This document shows, piece after piece, positions 40,601-54,115 of a DNA stretch of 64,000 bases. The notes below the pieces were generated by a model. The model ran no database searches and was not told where the DNA came from. It saw nothing but the letters and a program-made list of their open reading frames with translations. Within the stretch, counting starts at the first letter, position 1. Each line of letters begins with the position of its first letter. A program made the translations under genes and the position numbers. The DNA is from Caecitellus pseudoparvulus (Eukaryota > Bigyra: Bicosoecida): contig CBFFRQ010000042.1 of the NCBI GenBank assembly GCA_965644315.1, positions 310,001 through 374,000 of the forward strand. The letters run 5' to 3'.

Positions 40601-43600
40601 CCTCCGGCTCACGAGCAGCCAGCCCGACAGACTCAGACGGATCTGACGGCAAGCGTGGCTCCGCGCCCACGCCAGCTTCCTCCTCCACTTCTCGCGCGCC
40701 CTCCCCCCCCCTGCCGGCCAGCCAGCAACCCAAGGCAGGACCGCCAGTCACCACCTCCAAGGCTGGTCCGCCCCCAGGTGCCCGGCGACACACCGGCAAA
40801 CCCGCACAACCGCCGGGGTTGCCTGCAGCACTGCAACAACCGCAGCGGAGGGCGACAGAGCCCCCAGCATCTGCCAAAGCGGCGCAGCCGAAGCCTGACC
40901 CTGCAGATGAGGCAGAGTCAGAAGTGCAGACTCCGCCACAAGCTGCACCGGGGCAGGAGCCTGCCCTGGAGGCGGTGCAGGAGGATGGGGAGGACAGCGA
41001 GGAGCAGGACGCAGGCCCCAGCCCCTTGCCCGGAACCAAGGCAGCGCCCGGTTTGCCTAGTGGGGCGACCAAGGCCCGCAAGCAATTCCGCATCACGCCC
41101 ATGAACCCGCACCTGTCAGGGCAGGTGCGGCACAAAAAGGCAGCCCGGTACTCCAAGCCCGCCATGCAGCCGCTGGAGGGGGCAGCCAGCGTCATCGCGA
41201 AGTTCCGACAGGCGGAGAAGAAGAACACTGGCCCCCGCAACCAGTGGAACCAGCACATGTGGTCCAAGTCCCAAGAGGAAATCACCAACCTGGCGCCCCG
41301 CATCCAGTCCAAGGGGCGGCGATGGCGCAAGCCTGGCTCTACCCAGCCCAGCGCTGAGGAGGAGGCGGCGGAGGAGGGTGAGGACTCCCCACTGCAGGCG
41401 GCGCCTGCACCTAAGGGTGACGGAGCCGCTGCTGCTATCAAGGCCAGCGTGCCCCCGTCCCCGTCCCCTTCCATGAAAAGCGCGACGTCGCCCGCCCCGT
41501 CCATCGGGAAGGAGGGCGCGATCTCGGGTCGGGTCGTGCGCACGCTTCCCCGCCAGGAGCTGCACAACACCGTCCTGCAGGGAGACGCTGGTACATTTGC
41601 CACTGCCTCCACCGCATCTGCCGCCCAAGCCACCGCGCTCAGCGGCAGCCACCTCGTGTACGCCGGAGAGCCAATGCCGAAGTCTGTGGTGGTGGGAGCT
41701 GAGCGACGTGCCTTGGAGCACTCCCCCGCGACAGCCCTTGCCCTGCTGCAGGAGTACGCCCGGAACGGGCTGTCTTCCCGGGCTCTGGCCTTCTTCAGCG
41801 ACATGCGGCACCACCTGGGGGTCATGGGGCTCGCGAGTGGCGTGGCAGGCGGGGGGGCCTCCACTGCCCTGCATCCAGCACAACTGGCCAGGGCCTATGC
41901 ACTGGTCATTGCGGCCTTCGGCAAGGCGGGGCGCGTCGCAGGCGCCCAGACTTGGTTCGCCAAGGGCTTGGACGACGTCAACGCCGCCGTGGCTGCCTGG
42001 TGGCGGGCTGCCCCAGACAAGGCCAGCATCAACCCGGAGAACACTCGGTCAGTGTGCGGGCTGATATTGCACACCGCCATGCTGCGGGCCTTTGCCAGGG
42101 CGGGCATGGTGTCCCACGCGCGCAACGTCGTGAAGTGCCTCATCGCGCGGCGCCTGCCTGTGCTGCCTCACCATGTGCACTGTGTCGTGGTCGCAGCGGG
42201 CGTCTCGGGCGACCACTTGGCTGTCGGGGAGGAGCTGCTGAGGTGGATGCGGCGAGGACACGTGCCCCTGGCAGCCACAGTGGCCGTCTTCATCCAAGCC
42301 CTGGGAGCGGCAGGCAAGCCCCACAGCGCAGCGACGTTGTTCGACGCGCTCACCGCAGGCGCCGACGCGCAGTTCGTGACCAGCCTCGTGAATACTGCCA
42401 CCCTCAGTGCGGAGGGCGGCGACGCTGGCCCCGGCGCAGATGCGGCCAAATGTCCGCTGTCCACGGAGTCTGGCCTCACCCGGGCGCAGATGTCCCAGAG
42501 CCGACCCGTGAAACGGGAACTGGAGGCCGTGCGCCTCATCCTCACCTCTGCGGAGGACACGCTCCGAGCCCGCAGGGAGGCGGAGGAGACGCCCAACCGG
42601 AGCGACAGCTGCGCTGCGCTGGCAGGCGGGGATGGGGGCGTGTCGCTGCTGCCGAGCCGGCCCTCCCCCTCCCCTGCACCCATCCACATGCCGCTGCTGT
42701 CAGCTTTGTTGCAGGGCCAGGGAGGCGCTGGGGAGGGCAGCCAGGCCTCCCGCCTGCACCTTTCCCGGGTGGTGGCAGAGATGACCTCTCGCCTGAACAG
42801 CATCAACGGCATCGGCAACGACGACTTGGCGGCCATCCTGCAGGCACAGGCCACGGTGCCCGGCGACTCCGCACGGGGCGTGCGTGCGACCAAGCCTGCT
42901 GCTGACCAGGGCCAGGGTGCTGGCACAACGCGAGGAGCGGTCACTCTCACAGGACTCTTCCCCTGTGTAGCGGGGAAGCGTGCAGGCGCTGGCTTCGTGG
43001 CTGCTGACACCTCCACGTATGCAGCAGCCATCGCGGCCATGGGCAGGTGTGGGCTGCCACACCTGTCTGACCGCGTCCTGGACCACATGAAGCTTGCTGA
43101 GCGCGAGAGCTGCAGGCGCCAGAACCTGATGGCCGAGGCTGCCGCCTCCCTTGGCCTGGCCACCCAACCATACGCCTGCACGCACCTGCCGCCATCTGGT
43201 GTGCTGTCCAGCAGCGTCTTTGATGCAGTGGACGATGGGCAGCTGCTGGACACGGTGCTGGAGGCAGCCAAGCACCCGCGTGTGGACGCCGCAGCAGCAG
43301 TTGAGGGCTCTGTGGCCTCCCTGCGACGCCTGTCCGCACCCCTGCCCCCTGTGCGGGCCAACGAGGTGGCGTACACCGCCCTGGCCTTCGCTCACGCCGC
43401 CGCCAACAACGTGAACGGCGTGCACCAAGCCGTGTCCTCAGCGGAGAGCGCGGGCTTGGCCAGCACACCATGCATGGCGGCGGCCCTCGTCACGGTGTAC
43501 GGGAGCAAGGGAGACCTGGACTCCGCAAGGCGCCTGTACCACCAGGCCCTGGCCGCTCAACGCGCCGCCCAGGACAATGTTGAAGCCGGGAAGGCGGAGA

Positions 43601-46600
43601 GCTGTGACGTCGTGCTCACAGGTAGCGTCCCAGCCCTGCACCAAGCGTACCTGCACGTTTTGGCCCAAGCTGGCGCCGTACCTGAGGCTCGCACGGTCGC
43701 CCTGTCCCTGCTGAGGCCCCACGACTACGTCAAGAGCATTGCGGCTGATGCTGCAAGCAGCACACCCACCAAGAACCCTACAGCGTCCCCCCTCCGCCGA
43801 TCCGTGCGGGCTGTGCTCGCAGCTGAGGAGAAGTCTGCAGCCGCGCTGGGTGTTGGCGAGAGTTCCAGCGCAGCAGCAGAGGGGAGCGAGGAGGACGTCA
43901 CGCTTGGCTGCCTCAGCACGGCCCTCTTCAATGCTCTGCTCCTGTGCTATGGAGCAGATGGGGCCAGTGACAAGCTGGCGGACCTGGCCGACACCATGGC
44001 AGGCGCCGACGTGACCCCTTCTCCTGAGAGCTTCGGAACCTTGCTGTCCACGCTGGCGGCTCACGACATGGCCGAGGCAGGGGTGCAGGCGGCTGAAGTG
44101 CTGGCTGCCAGCACCGCCCTCTCGCCCCACGCGCAAGTTGCGCTGGACGTGCAGGCCCTGTTGGCCCAGGAAGGCATCGACGCGCCCCCGCCTGCAGCAT
44201 CCCTGGGCCCAGCTGTGCAACAGCACGTCGCTGGCCGGCGCTTCGATCCCTTGGCCAAGGCGGCCCTGGTGGCTGTCAAGGAGAGCGCTGCCAAGGCGGC
44301 CCGCGCCGCCGCCTCTCTGAGCAAGGATGGCGCCAGTGGGGCGGGCACAGGCGCCCTGCAGGTGCCCTTCTCCATGACCCCCGCCGTGACGCCGGCCCTG
44401 GCCAACGTCTTGCGGGGCCGATCAGCTGTCCTCCCAGGGGAAGCGTCGCGGTGCAGCGGCGCGGCGGGCTGCTTGATGACTCACATGTATATCAAGGCCG
44501 GGCAGCTGGCTGCTGCCAGGCTGACACTGGCGGGGGTGGAGCGGGGCATCGCTGTGCCTCGTTCAGACATCCAGGGTTGCTACGACGCCCTCGTTGCGGC
44601 CTTTGCCGCCGAGGGCGCCTCGGCTGCCGTGGATGAGTGCCTGGCTGCCATGGAGGAGTCTGGGCAGATGGCAGGGGAGACGGAGCAGGGCGCGTGCCTG
44701 CAGGGCAACGACGCCCCAGCTCCCTCGCCCAGCGGGACAGACGTGCACTCCCTGGTGGCAGACCCCTGCTCCTGCACCGACAGCGGGCGTGACGACGTGG
44801 GAGCCGATGCTGCCGATGCTGGGGAAGCCCTGGGAAAGCGGGGCATGAGCCGCCTTGTGCGTTGTGCCGCCAACGCCAGCGTCATGGAGGGCACCTTCCG
44901 CAAACTCATGTCCTCCTACGGCCTGCAGGGCAAGGTGCAGCGAGCCCGGGCCACGTTCGAGGGCATTCAGCGTGTCCGCGCCAACAAGAAGCTGACGGAG
45001 GACATGGCAGCAGCTGCCCTGCCTGGTGGGGAGGACGACGCAGCCCAAGAGGTCATGCGCGGTGCCCTGAGCAAGTGGGCTGCAGACGCCACAAGGGCGG
45101 GTATGGTGGCGGAGGACGAGGCGGCGGAAGCGCTGAATGGCCAGGAGGGGCTGGCAGCGCTCATGGACAGCATGGTGGCCGTGGCTGGGGCCGGCACGGC
45201 GGCACGCAGCACCAGCCGCCAGCTGTGCGGCACCGTCTCCGCAGATGAGGTTCAGCACGGCCCAGAAGGCGGGGATGACACCCAGCATGTCTCCATGTAC
45301 ACCCCAGACACCACCAGCGACGCAGCGGACGCCTCAGCGGCGCCTCGAGCTGGCATGGATGCCCTGGTGGCAGCATCAGCCCCCGCAGCGCTGAACGTCA
45401 CTGCAGCGGCAGTGACGACCGGCTTCAGCGCAGAAGTGGAGGCGTCTGCCAAGGCCATGGCAAAGAAGCGACGTGCGTCCAAGGCAGCCAAGCAAGCGGC
45501 CGCTGCCGAGGCAGGTACAGACGACGCGTTGGCGGCTTCCTCGTCAGATGAGGAAGAGGATGCCACCGGCACATCCCTGGGTGCAGAGGCCTTCAACGTG
45601 CTCATCGACGCCTACGGCGAGGGCTGCCGTCTAGACCTGGCGGTGGGGACCCTGTCGGAGATGCTGCAGGACGGCACCGTGCCCAACGCAGGCACGCTCA
45701 TCGCGCTCATCAACGGCTTTTCCCTGTCTGGCCGTGGGGCAGAGGTGCTGGGCGTCATGGACCAGGTGCACAGCCTGCTCAGCACGCGGTCACACCTGTC
45801 CGAAGCCTCCATCAACAAGCTGCTCATGGACCACGGCGTCGTGGCAGCACGCTTGGCTGCCCTCGGCACGTCAGGCCGCCCTGACCTTGTGCATGCTGCT
45901 TGGCTCAGCTACTGCGAGTTCAAGTTGGGCTTCGAGCCCTCTGGCCCCAAGTCAGACGGCGTGAACAACGTTGAGCGGCTGCTGCCTGTCTTCCCCGTGT
46001 ACTCCCAGCTGCCTGGCAGCGTCACGTCCGACACCCATCGGGCACTGGCGGAGGCGTACTTGTCTGCGCAGGCCATGGCCCTCAGTCGTTGCGGAGGCAA
46101 CGCGCACTATGCGACGGCTTGTGTGCGGTCTGCCGCAGGGCTGGTGCGGGGACAGGAGCAAGCCGAAGCAGAGGCATCGTCCGGGGGCGACCCGCTGCGC
46201 GCTGCGCTGGCGTCGCTGCCCGTGCCCACGCAGCTGGACGAGTGCGTGGCGCTGATGCAAGACACGGCAGCTGCCTTGGCGGAGCTGGGGCACCCCATGT
46301 CCATCACGGCGCTGACGTCCCTGGCCCTGGCCTACCGCATGGCGGGCATGTCTGATGCCGGCAGGCAGCTGCTCATGCAGGCCGTGGGGCTGGTGGCACA
46401 AGCCACGTCCAGGGGCGCCTCGGCAATCAGGCACTACCACGTGCCCACGGGGACCCCTACCTCCTCGGCAGGGTGGGGGTACGGCATGGACTGCATTCAC
46501 ATGGATGGTCATGAGGACACGACCATGGTGGCTGTGGAGGAGGGAGCCACAGCGGCGCCCGTCCCAGGGACGCTGGTGCCGTCCGACGTGCGTCTGGATC

Positions 46601-49600
46601 CCGAGATCCTGGCCGCCCTCATCACCGCCCTGGGTGCCAACGGCATGACAGGGGAGGTGCGTGCGGTGCTGGAGAGCGTGTCTCGGTCTGCAGGTGTCGT
46701 GGACACGGCCGCGGCCGTGAAGCACGTCCGCAGCGCCATCGGCCTTGAGGCGGCCACCGCCCAGGACGAGGGCAGCGGCGCCTCCCAGGCCGTCGTGTCC
46801 GCTTGGAACGACTTGACAGATGACCTGCGCCACATGCTGTACGCGGCGTTCGGCATGCGGCGCGACGTGGCCACTGCTGACCGCCTGTGGCGTGCAGGCG
46901 GCTACTCCGCCCGGGTGTACACGAAGGCTATCACGTCCCGGCGGGGTGATGCGGGGGGCGACGGCATGGTATCTGCCGACCACAAAGGCATCGTCATGAT
47001 GGCAGCCGGCGGCGAGCCGGAGGACAGCCCTGCCCGCAGCACCCGCAGCGGCAAGGCGCCGCCCTCCCCCCCTCGGCGTCGACGCCACCGACAGAGCATT
47101 GCCCTCACCCCCATGAATGCCTTGGCGCCCAAGGTCAGCCTGGCCAGCATGCCCATCGGGCGCGGGTCGGGGACGGCGGAGGAGCCCGAGGCGCCCACCC
47201 CTGCCGGCGGCTTGCCCAGCGAGGATGCTGCTGCCGGGGATTGGATTGAGACGGCGGTGTTGGCCCTCGTCCGCAATGCCCAGCACAACTTGCTCACACA
47301 CATGGCCACGGTGAAGTCAGCCGAGGTGCAGGGCGACACGCAGTCCGCTGCGGCGCGCATGATGGCGGGGGAGGGCGTGCTGGGCGTCGTGTTCGACCCC
47401 ACCTTGAACACGGCCCCTGCTTCTCCGCGTGGAGGGGGGGACTTCTCCTACGCCTCGGCGAGAGACGCCACTGCTGCCTCCTTCAAGACCCCTGGCCAGG
47501 CGCCTGGGCCCCCCTCACGGCGCCCAGGCCCCCCTGCTGGGCCTCCATCCCGACGCAAGAAGACCGCGTCCGCTGCTGTGCGCCGCAGGCCCAGCATGCT
47601 CATGAGCGCTGTGGCCCTGCAAGGCGCCTCTGGCAGTGCGGCAGGCTTCAACGCCGCGGCGCTGATGGAGGAGACGCCATCCACCCCGGAACCCAGCCCC
47701 TACGCGCTGCCCTCCCTCGCGGAGGAAGGGCCTTCCGACGGGGACAGCGACGGTGCACAGGCACCCAGCGAGGAAGAGGCGGCCCAGCGCGCCCTGCTGC
47801 AGCGCGTGAGTCAGGTGACCAGTGCGCCCAACGCAGGGGGGGGCTCTGGCATGGACGAGGCGGGTGCGCTGTTCTCCCCTCTGGCTGCGGCGCTGAAAGT
47901 GGCAGCCCTGTGCGCAGAAGGCAAGGTGGATGCGGCGCTGGGCGTGATGCTGCCGTGGTGGCGCCTGCGTCTGGAGCGCCGCTCCACCTCCCTGGCTGCG
48001 CGCCGCCGCTCCAGCCGGCTGATGATGGGCAGCCAGGGGCGGGACGCGGGGGCGCCCCCTCCCCGCCGGGCGCCCGCCTCTGGCGCCATGCCAGACGACG
48101 ATTCAGTGCCGGGTGTGGGTGTGGTGTACTGGAGCGACAGCGACGACGACGAGGGAGGGGACGAGGAGGCGGCTGGCGTGCGGGGTGTGCGCAAGGTCAA
48201 GCGGCGCCTGCCTTTCCGTCCCCTGCCTGAGACAGTGTCCCACCTCCTGCACGCCATCGCCCGCACGATGCGGGAGCGCATGGGCACGCTGGAGGCCCAG
48301 GCCAAGCGCCGGGCCGCCACTGCAGGCACCACCTCCAAGCGCGGCAGTGTCAGTGTGGGGGAGCCCATGGCCCCGGCAGCTTCGCTCAGTGTGCACTCAG
48401 ACCCCGTCCTGGCCCTGTACGAAGACGTCATGTGGCGTCTCGTGCGGGCCGTCACGGTGGGCGGCGGACTCATGCTGTCCGACACCGACCACGCCGCCAT
48501 TCTGGAGGTCGTGGCCCTGCGCGGCCGCGTAAAGGAAGCCTGCGATCGCATGGTGACGCAGGCCCGTGCTGACGGCACCGCCCCCCTGCGCACCATGCGC
48601 CTCTCGCACTTGGCCGCCTATGCCGCCAGCCACAACGACGCCGCCTCCGTGGCTGCAGGCGCCGCCAGCGTGGGCCTGCCCCAGGCAGTCGCAGGCGCCA
48701 GCATCACCGCCTTCAACGCGGTGCTGGCGGGGTTGGCGGGGTCTCCCGCGCTCACCCTCAAGGCGGCCGAGTTCGTGGCCATGCGCATGCGGCAGTGGTA
48801 CGTTCCGCCCGACATGTCCACGGCATCCGCTGTGGAGGCCATGTCTCAGCGCCTCAAGGTGGACCTGCACCCACTCTTCAACACGCGCTCGCCGCGGCAG
48901 CTGCACATGCAGTCCCAGCGTGACCCCTGGGCGCGTGGGGCAGACGTGGAGGCCCCCTCCCGCCCCAACCAGCCTTCCCTGGCAGCGGCACTGTTCTTCA
49001 AGCTGCCAGGTCGTCCTGGCAGCGGCCTGACGTCGGTCACCACGGCTGTCGGCAGCGTCGTGGGGCGGTGGCGTGGCGCCACCTTGGCCCGGCGAGTGGC
49101 GCTGCTGCAGTCTGCGGTGGCCAAGGCCGTGCACACGTTCATGTTCAGCGTGGGGGGGGTCGTGGTGGGCGGCATGCTGGCTGGCGCCAGCCCCCTCTCC
49201 ATCGAAGTGCACGCTGGCATGCTGCCGCCGAGTCTGGCCAGCCTGCTGCGCGGGACGCTGGCCAGTGTGCCGCCTGTGTCCCTGCCAGGCGCCGCGCCTG
49301 TGCGGGAGGGAGCAGCGGAGGACCCCTGGTCCGCATCCCCCGACGCCGCTGCTCCGCCAACCGGCCGGCGCAGGGGGTACACCGTGCAGCGCCCGGGGCG
49401 CAAGGGTGCAGAAGAGAGCCGGGAACGGGCTCGGACTCTGTACCCCGCCGCAGACATTGTGCCGCTCGGCGGCATGGGGCAGGGCATGTGGAGCAGCACG
49501 ACGGCGGAGTTGGTGGCAGGGCAGGCCGACCTGCTGGATGCCTCCTCCTCTGTCGGCGGCGTGTACTCCGACGCAGAGGACGTGGACGCCAGTGACGCGA

Positions 49601-52600
49601 GCAAGTCTGACGGAGAAGTCAATGAGCACATCAGGGCGCTGACCCTGGGCAGCACGCTGGCTGACGCGGCCGCCAGGCGGAAACTGGATGCCCGGTTCAT
49701 CCCGCCACCCCCTCCCCGTCGCAAGGTGCGGCGTGTGGACGAGGAGAAGGCCCGTGCCGTGGAGGCCGCCAGAGCAGCCGTCTTCTCTTCCTCCCCCGAA
49801 TTCGGCTTCTTCACGGCTGACATGGCTGGGCGCTCTGCTGCACGCCGCGAGGCGGGGTCGGGCACTGTGCCCAGCCTGGAAGACATTCAGGAGTCAGCAG
49901 TCGCCTCCACAGCCCTCTTTGACAACGCGTACGACCGGGAGCTGGCGGAAAAGGCCAAGGCCAAGCAGACTGCCGCCGCCACGACGTACGATTTTGTCGC
50001 CGCTGCAGGGCTCAAGGCCGCGTCACCGCCGGCTGAGGGCCTGGACACGACGGTATTCAACCGGACGCCATCCCCAAAGAAGCTGTCCTCAGACCCCATG
50101 TCCCTCTCCCACAGCCTGGCGTGGAAGGGCATGCAGTCCCGCGTAGACCACGCACTGGCAGGGCGGGCTGTGGGCCTGTCCCCTGAGAAGGACCCCCCTC
50201 AGCAGTTGCTGGAAGCGGCGCCGGCACACTCCGAGGCGTACTCTGCACTGGCAACGGATGCCCGCCCAGCCCACCCTGGTGTTGGCCCGGGGGAGGCGCT
50301 CCCAGACCGGGTGCAGAGGGAGGTGCTGTACCAGCGCCCAGGCGGGGAGGCAGTCATCAAGGTTGCGTCCCCTGCCAAGGGTGGCCACACAGTCGCCAGC
50401 TCCACCTCCCCAGGGCACTCCCCGGGTGTGGACCTGGCCCACGACCCCACCACCCAGGCAGAGGGCGAGCTGGCCCGTACCTCCTCGGCCACATCCCCTT
50501 CACGCAAGGTGGCGGGCTTGGCCGGCGCACACGACGCCCAGCAGGACCTCCTCTCGTTCGCGGCAGGCGGCGCCAAGGAGGCTTCGGAGGCAGGCGCCCC
50601 CGTGCCCTCCGCCCTGGAGGCGTACCTGGCCGACCCCTCCTTCACCGTCACCCGTGACGACGTTCTGACGGTGCGGGCGGAGCTGGTGTCCCTGTCTGCG
50701 GAGTTGGCCTCCACGGTGGCCACCATGATGCGCTCCGAGGCCAGCCTCAATGCGACACAGGCACAGGGCGCCCAGGCAGATTCCTACGCGCGCGCCGTCA
50801 CAGGCCTGGGCCTGCGTGACGTTGGCACGGCAGCCCTGTCGGAAGCCATGGCCCTGCGCAGCGACACAGCCTTGACAGAGGCGGTGGCTGCCGTGGCCAG
50901 CGGTGCCTCCCCCAGCACAGACATCGTCCCGGCGCACCTGGCCACCGCGCAGCCCTCAGCGGCTGACCTGGTCGTGCTGTCCTCCACACACCCTGCGGCG
51001 ACCTTGCCGCCTGTGACGGCCACCGAGCTCACGCAGCGCGTGAACTGGGGTCGCCTGGTGAAGCCTTTCTCGGGCGCCGGCATCATGACGGAGAGCGGCA
51101 AGCGGGACGTGGCACGCCGTCGTGTTGCCACGCTGCGGGCCGCCCACGCCCGCCTGGAGCGAGAGGAGGGCGAGCTGGCCATGCGCCTGGCCGCGACGAC
51201 GCCCCACGCCCGGGCGGCGCGGGAGCTCCTGGCAGGGTACCAGGACGCCGTGAAGGAGCTGAACGGCCGGGAGCGCGCCATGCGGAGCCAGGTGGCTCGA
51301 GACGAAGCTGCCTGCGATGCCCTCGCTTCCGGCCCCGGTCGGGACCGTGCCACACTGCGAGCATGGGCAGAGGGCAAGCCGGGTGTGGGCGCCTTGCACC
51401 CCGAAAGCAGCATCCTGGGGCAGACGGGGCAGGTGCTGCGCTCTGCACGCACGTCCGCGGCTGCCGCCTTCTCGCGGCAGCTGGACGGCATGGTGGCCAA
51501 CGTGGCGTTGCTGGAGCAGGTGGAAGCGGACACTGCGGAGCGCGTGGCTGCCCAGCGCAAGCGGGTGGACGCCCTGGTGGCTGCCTCCCTGAACTTGGAA
51601 GAGGACATCGCCGCCCTGAAGGAGGAGGAGGCCGGCTTGGCGGCTGAGATTGCAGAGTTGGAGGAGCGCTTTGAGGAGGCGCTGGCCACCAATGACGCCG
51701 TTGCAGACCAGCTGCACCAGACGGGCATCAAGGCGAAGGAGGTGCTGGCACACACGCGCGTGGATGCGGCGACTGCCCGTGAGCACGGCATCGAGGTGGC
51801 CATGCGAGAGGCCCGTGTGCGTGGCGCACGCACCGCCGACGCTGAGGGCAGAGCCGCTGTGGAAGCTGCCACGAATGACTGGGCGGAGCGCACGGCAGCA
51901 CACGCGCACTCTGTGGCGGAGAAACTCAAGGCTGTGCGGGCGCGGGTGAGTGAGGAGATGTCGGGACACCTGCAGCCGCTGCTGAAGGAGGCAGAGGCTG
52001 AGGCCCGCTCTGCCGCCGGCGAGCGCGCCGCGCTGGAGGAGCAGCTGACTGCCATGGAAGAGCGCCTGTCCTTCCTGTCCAGCGAGACGGGGGCACTGAC
52101 CAAGCACACAGACACACTGAGGGGGGTGCAGGACAGCATCCTCAGCGGGGAGCGCCTGGCGCCGGAGGGGCTGCGGCAGCAGTTGGGGGAGCTGGCCGTG
52201 CAGCCCTTCCAGCCACAGCACGAGGGCGACGAGGACCAGCGCAGTGTCGCCCTGGACCTCATGCAGTCCCTGCGCATCCCGGCCGTGGACATGACGGCGT
52301 TCGTGGAGGAGGCGGTGGAGGTGTCTCAAGCCCAGGCTTGTGCCCCCGATGCCGTGGAAGCCATCTTCAAGCTGTACGCAGAGGAGGGCCAGACGCGGCA
52401 GGAAGCCCACAAGGCACGCAAGGCTGCGGCGGCCACCGCCGAGGCTGGTGATCTGGCTGTGGCCTCCTCCCCTCTCCGCCGGCCCTCCCCCAGCTCCAGC
52501 CCCGGCAGCTCCACAGCGGCGCAGCTCAAGGACATCTATGCGCCGCCTGTGTCACCGGATGCGGGCCCAGGTAGGTACGAGTCTGCCCTGGCGGGCCTGC

Positions 52601-53961
52601 ACGATGTGGCAGCGGCGCAGGAGCGCCTCCTGGACGCAGCCGAGGCGGAGGGGGTGGTGCGCAGCCCCGACGGGCAGGCCGGTGCCCTCGCCGCCCTGGC
52701 AGACACTGCCAGCTCTGTAGGCTCAGGGTCGGAGTTCAGCCAGGGCGGGGGTGCGGGCACTGCCACCTTCCCGCGCGGCGGCGATGGCCAGCGCACGGGC
52801 AGGCTCACAGGCGCCTACACCATGGCGCTCCTGCGCAGCGCAGGGCTGAGCGCGGCAGAGGCCGCCTCCCTGGCAGTGGCGCCCGACACCTCAGAGGCCA
52901 TTGCTGCGGGAGACAAGGAGCGCGGCGCAGGCACACAGGCTGGCTCCTTTGCCAGGCGTGTCTCCTTCACGCCGGCCCACTCCCGCACACGCCGGGCCTC
53001 CAGCATGACTGCTGGCTCCGCTCGCAGCAGCAGGTCGCGGGGAAGCTCGGCCGCTCCTGCGCCTGCCCCCGCCCCTGCCCCTGCTAGCAAGTGGGCCCGC
53101 AACACGGCAAAGAAGCAGCCGGCGCCGACCCCCCGTGCCGACGCTGCTGCAAAGCTGCTGCGGCGTGCATCTCACGGCATCCTGCCTCAGATGGGAGCTG
53201 TGCGGCACACACCAGACACCACCCGGCGCCGTATCGTGGGCGGTGCCGGCAAGGCAGGCGGTGCCTCCAACATGACCCTGACGACCAGTCCCACCCACGG
53301 TGGCGATGGCCAGCGAGTGGAGGTGCAATCCTCCGTCGCCGGCTCTCTTAGCCGCGACCTAGCGCCCACAGCCGGGAGGGCGGGCCAGCGCACCAAATCG
53401 GTCATGCCACCCAGTGTCACACGCGCCATGCTGACCAAGAGCGCTGCCGCGGCTGAGGTCATGCGCGCTGCCTTGGAGGCCCAGGAGCGGGCCGGGGACT
53501 ACGTGGGGCGGGAGGAGGAGGCCGCCGCCCCCGCCTCCACCACCAAGCTAGGCAGGAAGCCCGGTCGAGGGCAGGCTGGCGCCCGAGGCACCGTGCAGAG
53601 CGCCGCGGCCTTCAGCCCCCTGCCCACCTCCCAGCGGCGGGGCAGCTACTGGGGCTCCAGCTCCTATTTCAAGGTGCACGGGGCCAGTGCGACGCCTGCA
53701 GCCTTGGCTGGCATCGAGGAGGGCGCAGGGGTGAAGGGTGTGCAGGCGGTGCCTCGCCTAAACAAGGCGCTGCGGCGGCAGGAAGCCAACCGCCGCGCCG
53801 CGGAGCAGGCCTCCAGTGTGGCGACTGGGCAGACGTACGGTGGCGAGAGCCGCGGCCAGGACTTCATCGACCCCACTGCCTCCGGGCGCCGGGGCAGCTA
53901 CTTCGGCACGTACTCTGGGCGCGGAGGGGGGGCTGCACCCAGACGGGGCTTGCGCAAGTGA
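37607..53961 (+). CDS. Giant RhoGEF (DH-PH-PH) fused to a PPR-repeat region and coiled coil, 5,338 residues
   Basis: Two exons: 37607-37645 (13 codons) and 37984-53961. The short exon supplies MASQRDQQLAEVI, which joins in phase to STEVTYLNNLAVF, exactly the first conserved helix of a Dbl-homology domain. DH spans about residues 5-205, with GLDFTGFLIMPIQRIPRYEM as its central helix. PH1 (206-390) is split by an insert and has VMLYLFNDLLLVT. PH2 (520-685) starts QKRGKSAFGGWRSRWFVLQ. Residues 690-1240 are Pro/Ser-rich. About 1256-3630 holds many PPR-like helix pairs. A hydrophobic stretch lies near 3730, a long Ala/Glu/Arg coiled coil at about 4380-4740, and a Ser/Ala/Pro-rich basic tail ends the protein. 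No stop interrupts 16 kb. Predicted to activate a Rho GTPase such as the one at 3.2 kb; the role of the PPR part is unknown. Confidence 0.8.
41710..48840 (+). other. PPR-type helical repeat region within the giant protein
   Basis: Scattered 35-residue helix-turn-helix units of P-type character. The clearest is at about 45580-45800: FNVLIDAYGEGCRLDLAVGT, LSEMLQDGTVPNAGTLIALI, NGFSLSGRGAEVLGVMDQV. Others start near 41887 (YALVIAAFGKAGRVAGAQ), 42073 (HTAMLRAFARAGMVSHARNV), 42170, 43012 (DTSTYAAAIAAMGRCG), 43370, 43915 (LSTALFNALLLCYGADG), 44470, 44890 (GTFRKLMSSYGLQGKVQRA) and 46300. Long acidic or Ala-rich spacers separate them, so this is a degenerate, interrupted array; TPR-like helices are the alternative reading. 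Confidence 0.7.
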
Positions 53962-54115
53962 GCACGTCGCAGGCTGCCGTTTCCCGCCAATGCACTGATT
54001 GCACGTGTGTGAAGGGGCGGTGGGGTGTGCCCGCGACGTGGCCACCCTGCGCCTGTGTACGAAACATGCATGCATTGGCACACGACAGGTGCACGTGGGT
54101 GGAGGGAGCCCCCGC

